Shown: in pieces, positions 15,413 to 21,046 of the stretch
Position numbering within the stretch: the stretch's first letter is position 1
Layout: every line of letters starts with the position of its first letter
Assembly (NCBI GenBank): GCA_934229535.1
Contig: CAKQDS010000028.1
Location: 1 to 23,044 of the forward strand
From: an uncultured Anaeroplasmataceae bacterium
Lineage (GTDB): Bacteria > Bacillota_I > Bacilli_A > Acholeplasmatales > Anaeroplasmataceae
DNA: 23,044 bases
Direction: 5' to 3'
Position numbers and translations under genes: made by a program
Notes under the pieces: model-generated
Seen by the model: the letters and a program-made list of their open reading frames with translations, nothing else
Database searches by the model: none
Told to the model about the DNA's origin: nothing

Positions 15413-15442
15413 ATTATAGCATTTATTTATTATATTCTTCAA
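15413..15442 (-). promoter_or_regulatory. promoter of the yggS-mnmE-ABC operon
   Basis: The -35 is TTGAAG (15437-15442), the spacer is 18 bp and the -10 is TGCTATAAT (hexamer at 15413-15418). It overlaps the 3' end of the upstream arginase-like gene, so the operon can be read independently of it. Confidence 0.55.
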
Positions 15443-16094
15443 TTAATTTGATGAAATCATTATTAATTTTTTCATCATCTATTATGTCATTAAATTTAAA
15501 AATGTTGTCCTCACATTCCCCACAAATATCCATACCAATCACTTTATTATTAATTAGCATTTCCTTTAAATCATTTAAAATATCTATTTCCTGATATTCA
15601 CCTTGATCCCAATTTGTATTAATAATATTTTTAGCCATAATATCCTTATCAATAGAAATATAAATAGGTAATTCAAATTTCGGCAAATCTATCTTTTTAC
15701 AAATAGTAATTTTATCATCATGATACCTACTATCAGGACCTATAATAATGATTTTTTTAAGATTCTTATTTTCTTTAACATAATTAATCCAATTGCCACA
15801 AGTTAAGGCATTAAAGCCATCATCCTGCATATCTGTATGATGATCCATAACAATTAAAATAAAGGGAAAAGAAATCAAATCACAAAATAGCTTAGTTAAA
15901 TAATGATAATCACCAGAATCAATAAAATGAATAGAATTAAGATCTTCTTTTTTAATTACCTTAGACATTTCATCATTTGTTAAAATACATTCTGTACCAT
16001 ATAAGCTAGATAAGTCAATAAACTTATTTTTTTCTATAAATTTTTCTTCATTATAAATATTTGTAAAATTATAAACAACAACCTTATTATTCAT
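15423..16094 (-). CDS. compact arginase/agmatinase-fold (ureohydrolase) protein
   Basis: A 223-aa protein with the ureohydrolase core but well below the usual ~300 aa. The binuclear Mn ligands appear in order: H64 (DSGDYHYL, where the family has GGxH), D84, H86 and D88 (MDHHTDMQ, where the family has DAHxD), then D149 and D151 (SIDKD, where the family has SxDxD). E193 in GMDICGE corresponds to the conserved late Glu. All six metal ligands are therefore retained, so hydrolytic activity is plausible, but substrate-recognition loops are shortened and I cannot say whether arginine, agmatine, formiminoglutamate or another guanidino compound is used. The start has GGTGAT 5 nt upstream. The upstream gene is separated by a terminator; yggS follows 26 nt downstream with its own promoter. 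Confidence 0.75.
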   Translation of the reverse strand: MNNKVVVYNFTNIYNEEKFIEKNKFIDLSSLYGTECILTNDEMSKVIKKEDLNSIHFIDSGDYHYLTKLFCDLISFPFILIVMDHHTDMQDDGFNALTCGNWINYVKENKNLKKIIIIGPDSRYHDDKITICKKIDLPKFELPIYISIDKDIMAKNIINTNWDQGEYQEIDILNDLKEMLINNKVIGMDICGECEDNIFKFNDIIDDEKINNDFIKLIEEYNK

Positions 16095-16111
16095 AACTAA
16101 TCACCAATTAG

Positions 16112-16117
16112 ATTATA
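16112..16117 (-). promoter_or_regulatory. extended -10 promoter of the arginase-like gene
   Basis: The minus strand reads TGCTATAAT. No good -35 is seen because the upstream bases form the terminator of the pectate lyase gene. The predicted start near 16105 gives a leader of about 10 nt. Confidence 0.45.
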
Positions 16118-16121
16118 GCAC

Positions 16122-16149
16122 AAAAAATCCTCCATAAAAATATGGAGGA
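16122..16149 (-). terminator. intrinsic terminator of the pectate lyase gene
   Basis: TCCTCCATA (16128-16136) pairs perfectly with TATGGAGGA (16141-16149) around a 4-nt loop. On the minus strand a six-U run follows (16122-16127). One arm contains GGAGG, which is buried in the stem. Confidence 0.85.
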
Positions 16150-16155
16150 AAATTT

Positions 16156-18423
16156 TTATTTAGTTAATGAAATATAAAATACATTCATTTGGTCGCCTTT
16201 AGTAATTTCATATTCTCCACTTGTAAGCTTAATAGTTAAGATTCCATTTGCATCAGTAACATTATTAGACCCATTAATTTTAATTTTCTTAGCAGAAGCA
16301 TCTGTAACTAATACTAAGGTCATATCACAATCAATTTTAAATTTAATGCTAGATGATGACTCCATCTTTAAAGCCTTAGCTAAGGTCATATTATTATAGG
16401 TGATTGGACTAACATTAGCCTTCATATTACCTACAATTGTAAAGAATGAGCTACTTGTTCCATCCTCAAAATTATGAACAATATCAGAAGAAATAACGGG
16501 ATCACTTGGTGTTGGATTAACAGGTTCAATAGGATTTACAGGACTTGAAGTCGCATTATCTACATACACAGCAATTATTTCATCATTATATTTAACTAAT
16601 GCTCTCTTTAGTTCCGGAATGACTGCATAATTTTGATCCTCAATATTATTATCGAAGTTCCATTTAAAATCACCACCATTAATACGACCAGCATATTTCA
16701 TCGTATTTTCCTTAGCCTGCTGTGGTGAATCAGGAATATATGAATACATTAAATTAGTATCTGTATCAAAATTATTATAGCTTGTACCACCCTTTAGAGC
16801 AACAACACTTTCGGGCACCTTTTCATCACGGCTTTCTACAACATAAGCATCAAAGCTTGTTGCTGAAGCCTTTTGATCAACAAATGAAACCTTATTTGCA
16901 TCAAAAACATTATTGAAGGCTTTAATAATTCCCCCAGCCTCACCACTAAAGGTTCCCTCTCCCATTGCATCAGTTCCTTGACCAGAAATCATCATAGGTC
17001 TTAAATTAGATGTTGATCTAAAATAATTATTTTCAACAAAAGCAGAGCCACCCATAGTCATTCCTACACCATATTTAGCATTACCATCAAAATAATTATT
17101 ATAAATATGAACACTGCAGGTTCTAATACGCGGATGACGAGAATCAGAATGATCATACCAATTATGATGGTAAGTAATATAATTAGTTGTTTCCTCATCC
17201 TTCATTCCTTGAAGATTACATTTTCCATTATCCCAAAAGTGATTATAGGAATGAGTTATATATGATGATTTTTTAGTATCTAGGGCGCCATCTCCCTTAA
17301 CCTGATCAGCGTCACTTCCTGCATCACCATAAAACATATCACAATTATGAACCCAAATATGATCAGCACCCTGCTGGATACCAACATTGTCACCTTCACC
17401 ACTATTACAATTCATAAATCCTAAATTTCTAATTTCAACATTAGATGAATTCTTAATTCTAATACCAAAGCCATTTAAGGTAGTATCCTCACCAATTCCC
17501 TCAATTGTAATACCACAGGTTATACCATCAATTAATAAATCACCCTTCTCTAAAACACTAGGATCAGTAATATTGCCAATTAAGCGAATACAAAGTGGTG
17601 TATCCTGCTTTTTAGCTCCAGAAATAATATTTTGAAGACCAACACATGAAACACCATTAATAGTTGCCGTAACAGTATCCTTATTACTATTTGCTACATA
17701 AACAACAATAGCATTATCCTTTAAGGAACCATCATCATTATAAGCTCCTGATGATGTATTAGTTGTAACCTTTGTAGCTGCACCAGTTCCTCTTACAAAG
17801 CCAAAGCCACTTCGATCATGAGCCTTAACATTAACCTTATAGCTAGCTGAAGCATTTCCTAAATCCTCATTATTATCAATTACAGGAATAACCTTTACCT
17901 CATAGCTACCTTCACTAAGTCCTACAATATCACTACGATAATAATCGCTATATTTTCTCGTTAGACTTTGATTTGCAAGCTTAAAGTTTACATCTCCATC
18001 CTTCTTATAATAAACATTATATTTAGATGCATTACTAAATTCCTGCCATTTAATAATACAAGATTCTAAATTACCACTAGCCTCTACTACCTTTAACCCT
18101 TTTTCATCTTCAATTGTAGTTGAACTTGATGAACTACTGCTTGAGTTGTTGGAACTAGAACTACTATTAGAATTTATGCTTGAGCTACTAGATGAGCTTG
18201 AATTATTAGAACTCGAACTACTACTAGAATTTATACTTGAGCTACTACTAGAAGCAATACTTGATATCACATCATTCTTACTAGATGAAGCACTACTAGT
18301 ACTTTCTCTAATACTTGTAATAGAACTAGCATTCTTGCTGCTTTCCTTATTATCAGCACACGATGCCACACTAATCATTGCCATAGCCATTATAGCAATT
18401 CCTGTTATTTTTTTTCTTTTCAT
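16156..18423 (-). CDS. secreted lipoprotein pectate lyase (PL1 family) with Ser-rich linker
   Basis: A 755-aa surface enzyme expected to cleave polygalacturonate by beta-elimination. A lipoprotein signal ends at the lipobox VASC, lipidated C22. Residues 23-103 are a Ser/Asn linker with a 19-aa tandem repeat (64-82, 83-101). A fibronectin-III-like domain spans about 108-200. The PL1 beta-helix covers about 205-620: IWVHNCDM (356-363) is the vWIDH-type strand, D378 and D382 in GDGALD are probable calcium ligands, and R429-x-P431-x-x-R434 is the conserved RxPxxR motif with the catalytic Arg. A Pro-rich linker (about 625-643) leads to a C-terminal beta-sandwich (about 648-755, VHNFEDG start), possibly carbohydrate binding. 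No other pectinase genes or transporter are nearby. The divergent TetR gene could regulate it, but this is not shown. Confidence 0.93.
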   Translation of the reverse strand: MKRKKITGIAIMAMAMISVASCADNKESSKNASSITSIRESTSSASSSKNDVISSIASSSSSSINSSSSSSSNNSSSSSSSSINSNSSSSSNNSSSSSSSSTTIEDEKGLKVVEASGNLESCIIKWQEFSNASKYNVYYKKDGDVNFKLANQSLTRKYSDYYRSDIVGLSEGSYEVKVIPVIDNNEDLGNASASYKVNVKAHDRSGFGFVRGTGAATKVTTNTSSGAYNDDGSLKDNAIVVYVANSNKDTVTATINGVSCVGLQNIISGAKKQDTPLCIRLIGNITDPSVLEKGDLLIDGITCGITIEGIGEDTTLNGFGIRIKNSSNVEIRNLGFMNCNSGEGDNVGIQQGADHIWVHNCDMFYGDAGSDADQVKGDGALDTKKSSYITHSYNHFWDNGKCNLQGMKDEETTNYITYHHNWYDHSDSRHPRIRTCSVHIYNNYFDGNAKYGVGMTMGGSAFVENNYFRSTSNLRPMMISGQGTDAMGEGTFSGEAGGIIKAFNNVFDANKVSFVDQKASATSFDAYVVESRDEKVPESVVALKGGTSYNNFDTDTNLMYSYIPDSPQQAKENTMKYAGRINGGDFKWNFDNNIEDQNYAVIPELKRALVKYNDEIIAVYVDNATSSPVNPIEPVNPTPSDPVISSDIVHNFEDGTSSSFFTIVGNMKANVSPITYNNMTLAKALKMESSSSIKFKIDCDMTLVLVTDASAKKIKINGSNNVTDANGILTIKLTSGEYEITKGDQMNVFYISLTK
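18121..18234 (-). repeat. 57-bp tandem repeat encoding the Ser-rich linker
   Basis: Two adjacent 57-bp units encode IN-S(7)-NN-S(8) and IN-SNS(5)-NN-S(8), residues 64-101 of the pectate lyase. Ser codons are mainly AGT, AGC and TCA/TCT forms, so the DNA is not a pure triplet run. Such in-frame units can change number by slippage or recombination. Confidence 0.8.
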
Positions 18424-18455
18424 TTTCTTTTCCTCTTCTTTTAATACATAAGTAC

Positions 18456-18484
18456 ATTTTACATTATAATTAAATTTAATTCAA
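18456..18484 (-). promoter_or_regulatory. promoter of the pectate lyase gene
   Basis: The -35 is TTGAAT (18479-18484), the spacer is 17 bp and the -10 is TAAAAT (18456-18461). A purine-rich site with GAGG precedes the ATG at 18423. The region up to the divergent TetR promoter is only about 40 bp. Confidence 0.5.
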
Positions 18485-18523
18485 TGAAATGCATGTGAAA
18501 TATACCATTAATTGTCACTTCTA

Positions 18524-18552
18524 TTGACAACCGACCGTTCGGTTGATATAAT
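18524..18552 (+). promoter_or_regulatory. consensus promoter with an embedded TetR operator
   Basis: The -35 is a perfect TTGACA (18524-18529), the spacer is 17 bp and the -10 is a perfect TATAAT (18547-18552) with an extended TGA. The spacer holds the near-perfect 18-bp palindrome CAACCGACCGTTCGGTTG (18528-18545), one mismatched position per half. ACCG...CGGT dyads are typical operators of TetR/AcrR regulators. The placement predicts autorepression of the following two-gene unit. Confidence 0.85.
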
Positions 18553-18568
18553 AAAAATGGTGATAACA

Positions 18569-19135
18569 ATGAACACAAAAGAAAAAATTTTAGATGCAGC
18601 ACTAATGCTAGTAGCTAAGTACGGAACAACTAAAACCTCAATGGCCTTAATTGCTGAAAAATCAGGTATAGCTAAGGCAAGCCTATATCATTATTACAAA
18701 TCAAAGAACGAGCTTTTATTAGATATGTACCATAATGCTAGAAAAATAAGCATTAATTTACCTAAAATTGATTTTAATAATGAGCCAATAGCAATCTTAA
18801 AGGAATGCTTTAAAAATTATTTGTTATTATGTGAAAACGAAAAAATGAAGCAAATATTTATGATAATAGAATCAGAAAAATTTATAAGCGATATTGCTGA
18901 AGCATTGTATAAAGAAGAAACTAACGAGGTTATCAACAAAAATGAGCTTCTTTTTAATAAATTATTCCCAAATTTAAATGCTAATGATATTAAAGTTAAA
19001 TCTCACATCTATTCATTATATGCACATGAATTAATTATTCTTTATATTCTAAATGAATATACCCTAGATCAATGTCTAACCCTTATTGGCGATTTTATTA
19101 ATAGCTTAAATTTAAGAGGTAATAAAAATGAATAA
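18569..19135 (+). CDS. TetR/AcrR-family transcriptional repressor
   Basis: A 188-aa regulator with a textbook N-terminal TetR domain: TKEKILDAALMLVAKYGTTKTSMALIAEKSGIAKASLYHYYKSKNELLLDMY, where KASLYHYYKSK is the recognition helix and following loop. The C-terminal ligand-binding domain (about 70-185) is helical and gives no clear subfamily. The start at 18569 has GGTGAT 4 nt upstream; in-frame ATG and TTG codons further upstream (18557, 18512) lie at or before the predicted transcription start near 18559. A consensus promoter containing an 18-bp dyad precedes it, so autorepression is very likely. The last 8 nt overlap the start of the membrane-flavodoxin gene, so the two are coupled and the downstream protein is the most likely regulated target. 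The ligand is unknown. Confidence 0.92.
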   Translation: MNTKEKILDAALMLVAKYGTTKTSMALIAEKSGIAKASLYHYYKSKNELLLDMYHNARKISINLPKIDFNNEPIAILKECFKNYLLLCENEKMKQIFMIIESEKFISDIAEALYKEETNEVINKNELLFNKLFPNLNANDIKVKSHIYSLYAHELIILYILNEYTLDQCLTLIGDFINSLNLRGNKNE

Positions 19136-20051
19136 TGAAGCAAAAACAAAAAGATTAAATGTTGTAAAATATATTTTAATAGCTATTGAAGCCTTCATTG
19201 CCATTGGAGCATTATATGGTGGTATCCTAATGCTAATAGATCCTACTGGTAAAATGCTAGGTATGGATAATCTCCTTCCCTATTTTAAGGTGTTGCCATT
19301 TGCGGATATTTTATTTAAGGATTATATATTTTCAGGTATTATGCTAATAATTGTTAATGGTATAACAAATATAATTGCTATAATATTTTTAATTATGAAA
19401 AAGCATCAAGGTTTCTATTTAAGCACTATCTTTGGCTTAACGCTAATACTTTGGATATGTATTCAATTTTATATGTTTCCTCTAAATGCCTTAGACATAA
19501 TATTTTTTTCTTTAGGCTTAATTCAATTACTTATTGGTATTACATCAATTATATTTTATAAGCAAACAATCTTTATTTTTAATGAAAATGATTATAAAAA
19601 TATTGGCCAAAGCTCTAATACCATAGTTCTTTATTTTTCAAGAATGGGTTATGCTAAAAAGCTAGCCTATGAAATAGCTAATCAAAACAATTATCAAATA
19701 AAAGAATTAACCGTTTCAGAGCATACAAAAAACACCAGTGGCTTTTGGTGGTGTGGTAGATACGCAATGCATAAATGGCAAATGAATATCACAAATTGCC
19801 CTGATTTAAATTCATACAATAAAGTAATTATAGTCGGCCAAATTTGGTGCTTTAAAATATCAGCACCAATTAGAAATCTACTAATAAAAAATAAAGATAA
19901 ATTAAAAAATAAATCAGCAGAATTAAATATTCTTCATTTCAATAAAACAATTCCTCACAATGCAATAAAAGAAATAAATAGCATTGTAGGATCTAATATT
20001 AAAATTAATTCGTATGTATGTAAATATGGCGAATATAAAAAAACGGCTTAA
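19128..20051 (+). CDS. membrane-anchored flavodoxin-like protein
   Basis: A 307-aa two-part protein. Residues 1-150 hold four transmembrane helices (about 13-37, 66-90, 96-116, 122-146). Residues 165-307 are a flavodoxin-like domain: the strand TIVLYF is followed by the phosphate-binding loop SRMGYAKKLAYEIA. Then come GFWWCGRYAMHKWQM, which I recall from a clostridial flavodoxin-like family, YNKVIIVGQIWCFKISAPIRNLL (second strand and FMN-contact loop with Trp) and a short final part. FMN binding and electron transfer at the membrane are inferred; no ferredoxin or reductase lies nearby. The start overlaps the TetR gene by 8 nt, with GAGGTAAT upstream. Similar flavodoxins are usually soluble, so the fused membrane domain is unusual. 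A weak terminator follows at 20097-20122. Confidence 0.75.
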   Translation: MNNEAKTKRLNVVKYILIAIEAFIAIGALYGGILMLIDPTGKMLGMDNLLPYFKVLPFADILFKDYIFSGIMLIIVNGITNIIAIIFLIMKKHQGFYLSTIFGLTLILWICIQFYMFPLNALDIIFFSLGLIQLLIGITSIIFYKQTIFIFNENDYKNIGQSSNTIVLYFSRMGYAKKLAYEIANQNNYQIKELTVSEHTKNTSGFWWCGRYAMHKWQMNITNCPDLNSYNKVIIVGQIWCFKISAPIRNLLIKNKDKLKNKSAELNILHFNKTIPHNAIKEINSIVGSNIKINSYVCKYGEYKKTA

Positions 20052-20096
20052 TTACGCCAATTAAATATAATTCTAACTTACAATATAATACAACAA

Positions 20097-20122
20097 AATA
20101 TTCTTATCAGAATTATTTTTTT
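20097..20122 (+). terminator. probable terminator of the TetR-flavodoxin operon
   Basis: ATTCT (20100-20104) pairs with AGAAT (20109-20113) around a TATC loop, extended imperfectly by AAT/ATT and followed by seven T (20116-20122). The stem is short, so termination may be partial. Confidence 0.5.
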
Positions 20123-20172
20123 ATATAAATATACTATTTTTTAATAAGTTATATGCAACATTTTAACAAATC

Positions 20173-20232
20173 TTTAAGAAATTCGGAGCGACTTTTTGAT
20201 AATTTTTAAGAAATTCGGAGCGACTTTTTGAT
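20173..20232. repeat. two 28-bp direct repeats, 32-bp period
   Basis: Identical 28-bp copies at 20173-20200 and 20205-20232 contain TTCGGAGCGACTTTTT and are separated by AATT. They are GC-richer in the core than their surroundings. Each could fold a small imperfect hairpin (TCG/CGA with a GAG loop, plus an A/T arm). They lie in a noncoding gap between two terminators. The function is unknown. Confidence 0.9.
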
Positions 20233-20292
20233 TGCAAATAGTAATAGCAATATCTTTTAACACTATATATTTTACAAAAAGTGCTAATAATT

Positions 20293-20322
20293 AAAAAAGC
20301 ATAACCATTAAATAGTTACGCT
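20293..20322 (-). terminator. intrinsic terminator of the GT-C/small-gene operon
   Basis: On the minus strand GCGTAAC (20315-20321) pairs with GTTATGC (20299-20305), including one G-U pair, and is followed by a six-U run (20293-20298). It lies about 20 nt after the last small gene. Confidence 0.8.
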
Positions 20323-20340
20323 CTCATTAAATATATTAAA

Positions 20341-20643
20341 TTAATATATCATTTCTTTTGCACATTCTATATCAACAGAGCAATCAAAGCTTGTACGTTT
20401 AGCATTTTTCTCCATACATTCGATTAATTCCTTTGATTGAAAATGTTTGCTCAAATCATCAAATACAGAACAAACATAACTAATATCTTCTTTAGAAATA
20501 CCATCAAGATATTGCATTGTTTCATTAAGATTAACAGAAAGTATATCATACATTTCTTGCCAAATTCTTTCCTGTGCATAATCATCGTTAATATCGATTT
20601 GTTTATTTTCTTCTAGAAGTTCTTCTAGTTTTTTTATATTCAT
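20341..20643 (-). CDS. small acidic protein of unknown function, possibly immunity-like
   Basis: A 100-aa, mostly helical, acidic protein without signal or membrane helix. The pattern VCSVFDDLSKHFQSKELIECMEK, then a final DIECAKEMI, resembles a widespread group of small Firmicutes/Bacteroides proteins found near polymorphic toxin loci (QS-x-x-(F/L)I followed by a D-(I)-x-x-A end). That is recollection of a pattern, not a database result, and no toxin gene is visible. An AAGGAT site lies about 9 nt before the ATG. It follows the 125-aa gene by 19 nt and precedes a terminator, so it is the last gene of the operon. Confidence 0.7.
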   Translation of the reverse strand: MNIKKLEELLEENKQIDINDDYAQERIWQEMYDILSVNLNETMQYLDGISKEDISYVCSVFDDLSKHFQSKELIECMEKNAKRTSFDCSVDIECAKEMIY

Positions 20644-20662
20644 TAATTTCTTATCCTTTTAA

Positions 20663-21040
20663 TTATTTATTTGAATTGATAATTTCAAATTTTCCACTTG
20701 CATTATATTCAGCATATAATTGACGACTATCTTTGACTAATTGTTTAAGAAGATTATTTACAACATCTATTTTTTTGTATTCAATTGTATACAAAAAGCC
20801 TTTATATGGAGCATCACTTCCATCATATAATTGATAATCAATTTCATCTTCAATAATATTTCCGTTTTCATCTTTAAGTAATAAGCTTATTCTTACATCA
20901 CATATATCATTAGAATCATTTATAAGCCATAGTTGGTCATCTGATCCGCCTAATTCAAAATGATAATTTTTAATATTCACTTCATTTAGAAAATCATCCT
21001 TAGCAATATATTCTTTGCTTAACAATAATAATTCATTCAT
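20663..21040 (-). CDS. small soluble protein of unknown function
   Basis: A 125-aa acidic protein that I do not recognise. After an N-terminal helix it looks beta-rich: YHFELGGSDDQLWLINDSNDICDVRISLLLKDENG suggests an Ig-like or immunity-type sandwich, then YTIEYKKIDVVNNLLKQLVKDSRQLYAEY looks helical. No signal peptide or membrane helix is present. The start is 6 nt past the stop of the GT-C membrane protein with GAGTGAT 5 nt before the ATG, so it is probably co-transcribed. Its relation to the membrane protein is unclear; small soluble genes at the end of such operons may be later insertions. Confidence 0.7.
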   Translation of the reverse strand: MNELLLLSKEYIAKDDFLNEVNIKNYHFELGGSDDQLWLINDSNDICDVRISLLLKDENGNIIEDEIDYQLYDGSDAPYKGFLYTIEYKKIDVVNNLLKQLVKDSRQLYAEYNASGKFEIINSNK

Positions 21041-21046
21041 CTTATA

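Larger units (their letters stand above)
20052..20340. other. noncoding gap between convergent operons
   Basis: These 289 nt hold a plus-strand terminator (20097-20122), the 28-bp direct repeat pair (20173-20232), an ATTGC/GCAAT mini-dyad just after it, and a minus-strand terminator (20293-20322). I see no open frame with a ribosome site and no promoter of quality. Confidence 0.7.

Noticed and set aside
18146..18451. Plus-strand open frame of about 100 codons rich in Leu and Glu
   Set aside because: It is the antisense of the Ser-rich repeat and signal peptide of the pectate lyase; the Leu/Glu bias follows from the Ser codons, and there is no ribosome site.
20173..20232. CRISPR array
   Set aside because: There are only two repeats, the gap is 4 bp rather than a spacer of about 30 bp, and there are no cas genes.
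20341..21040. Toxin-antitoxin module
   Set aside because: The two genes are not overlapping, have no DNA-binding or RNase/kinase signature, and follow a membrane protein gene; nothing specific supports this class.
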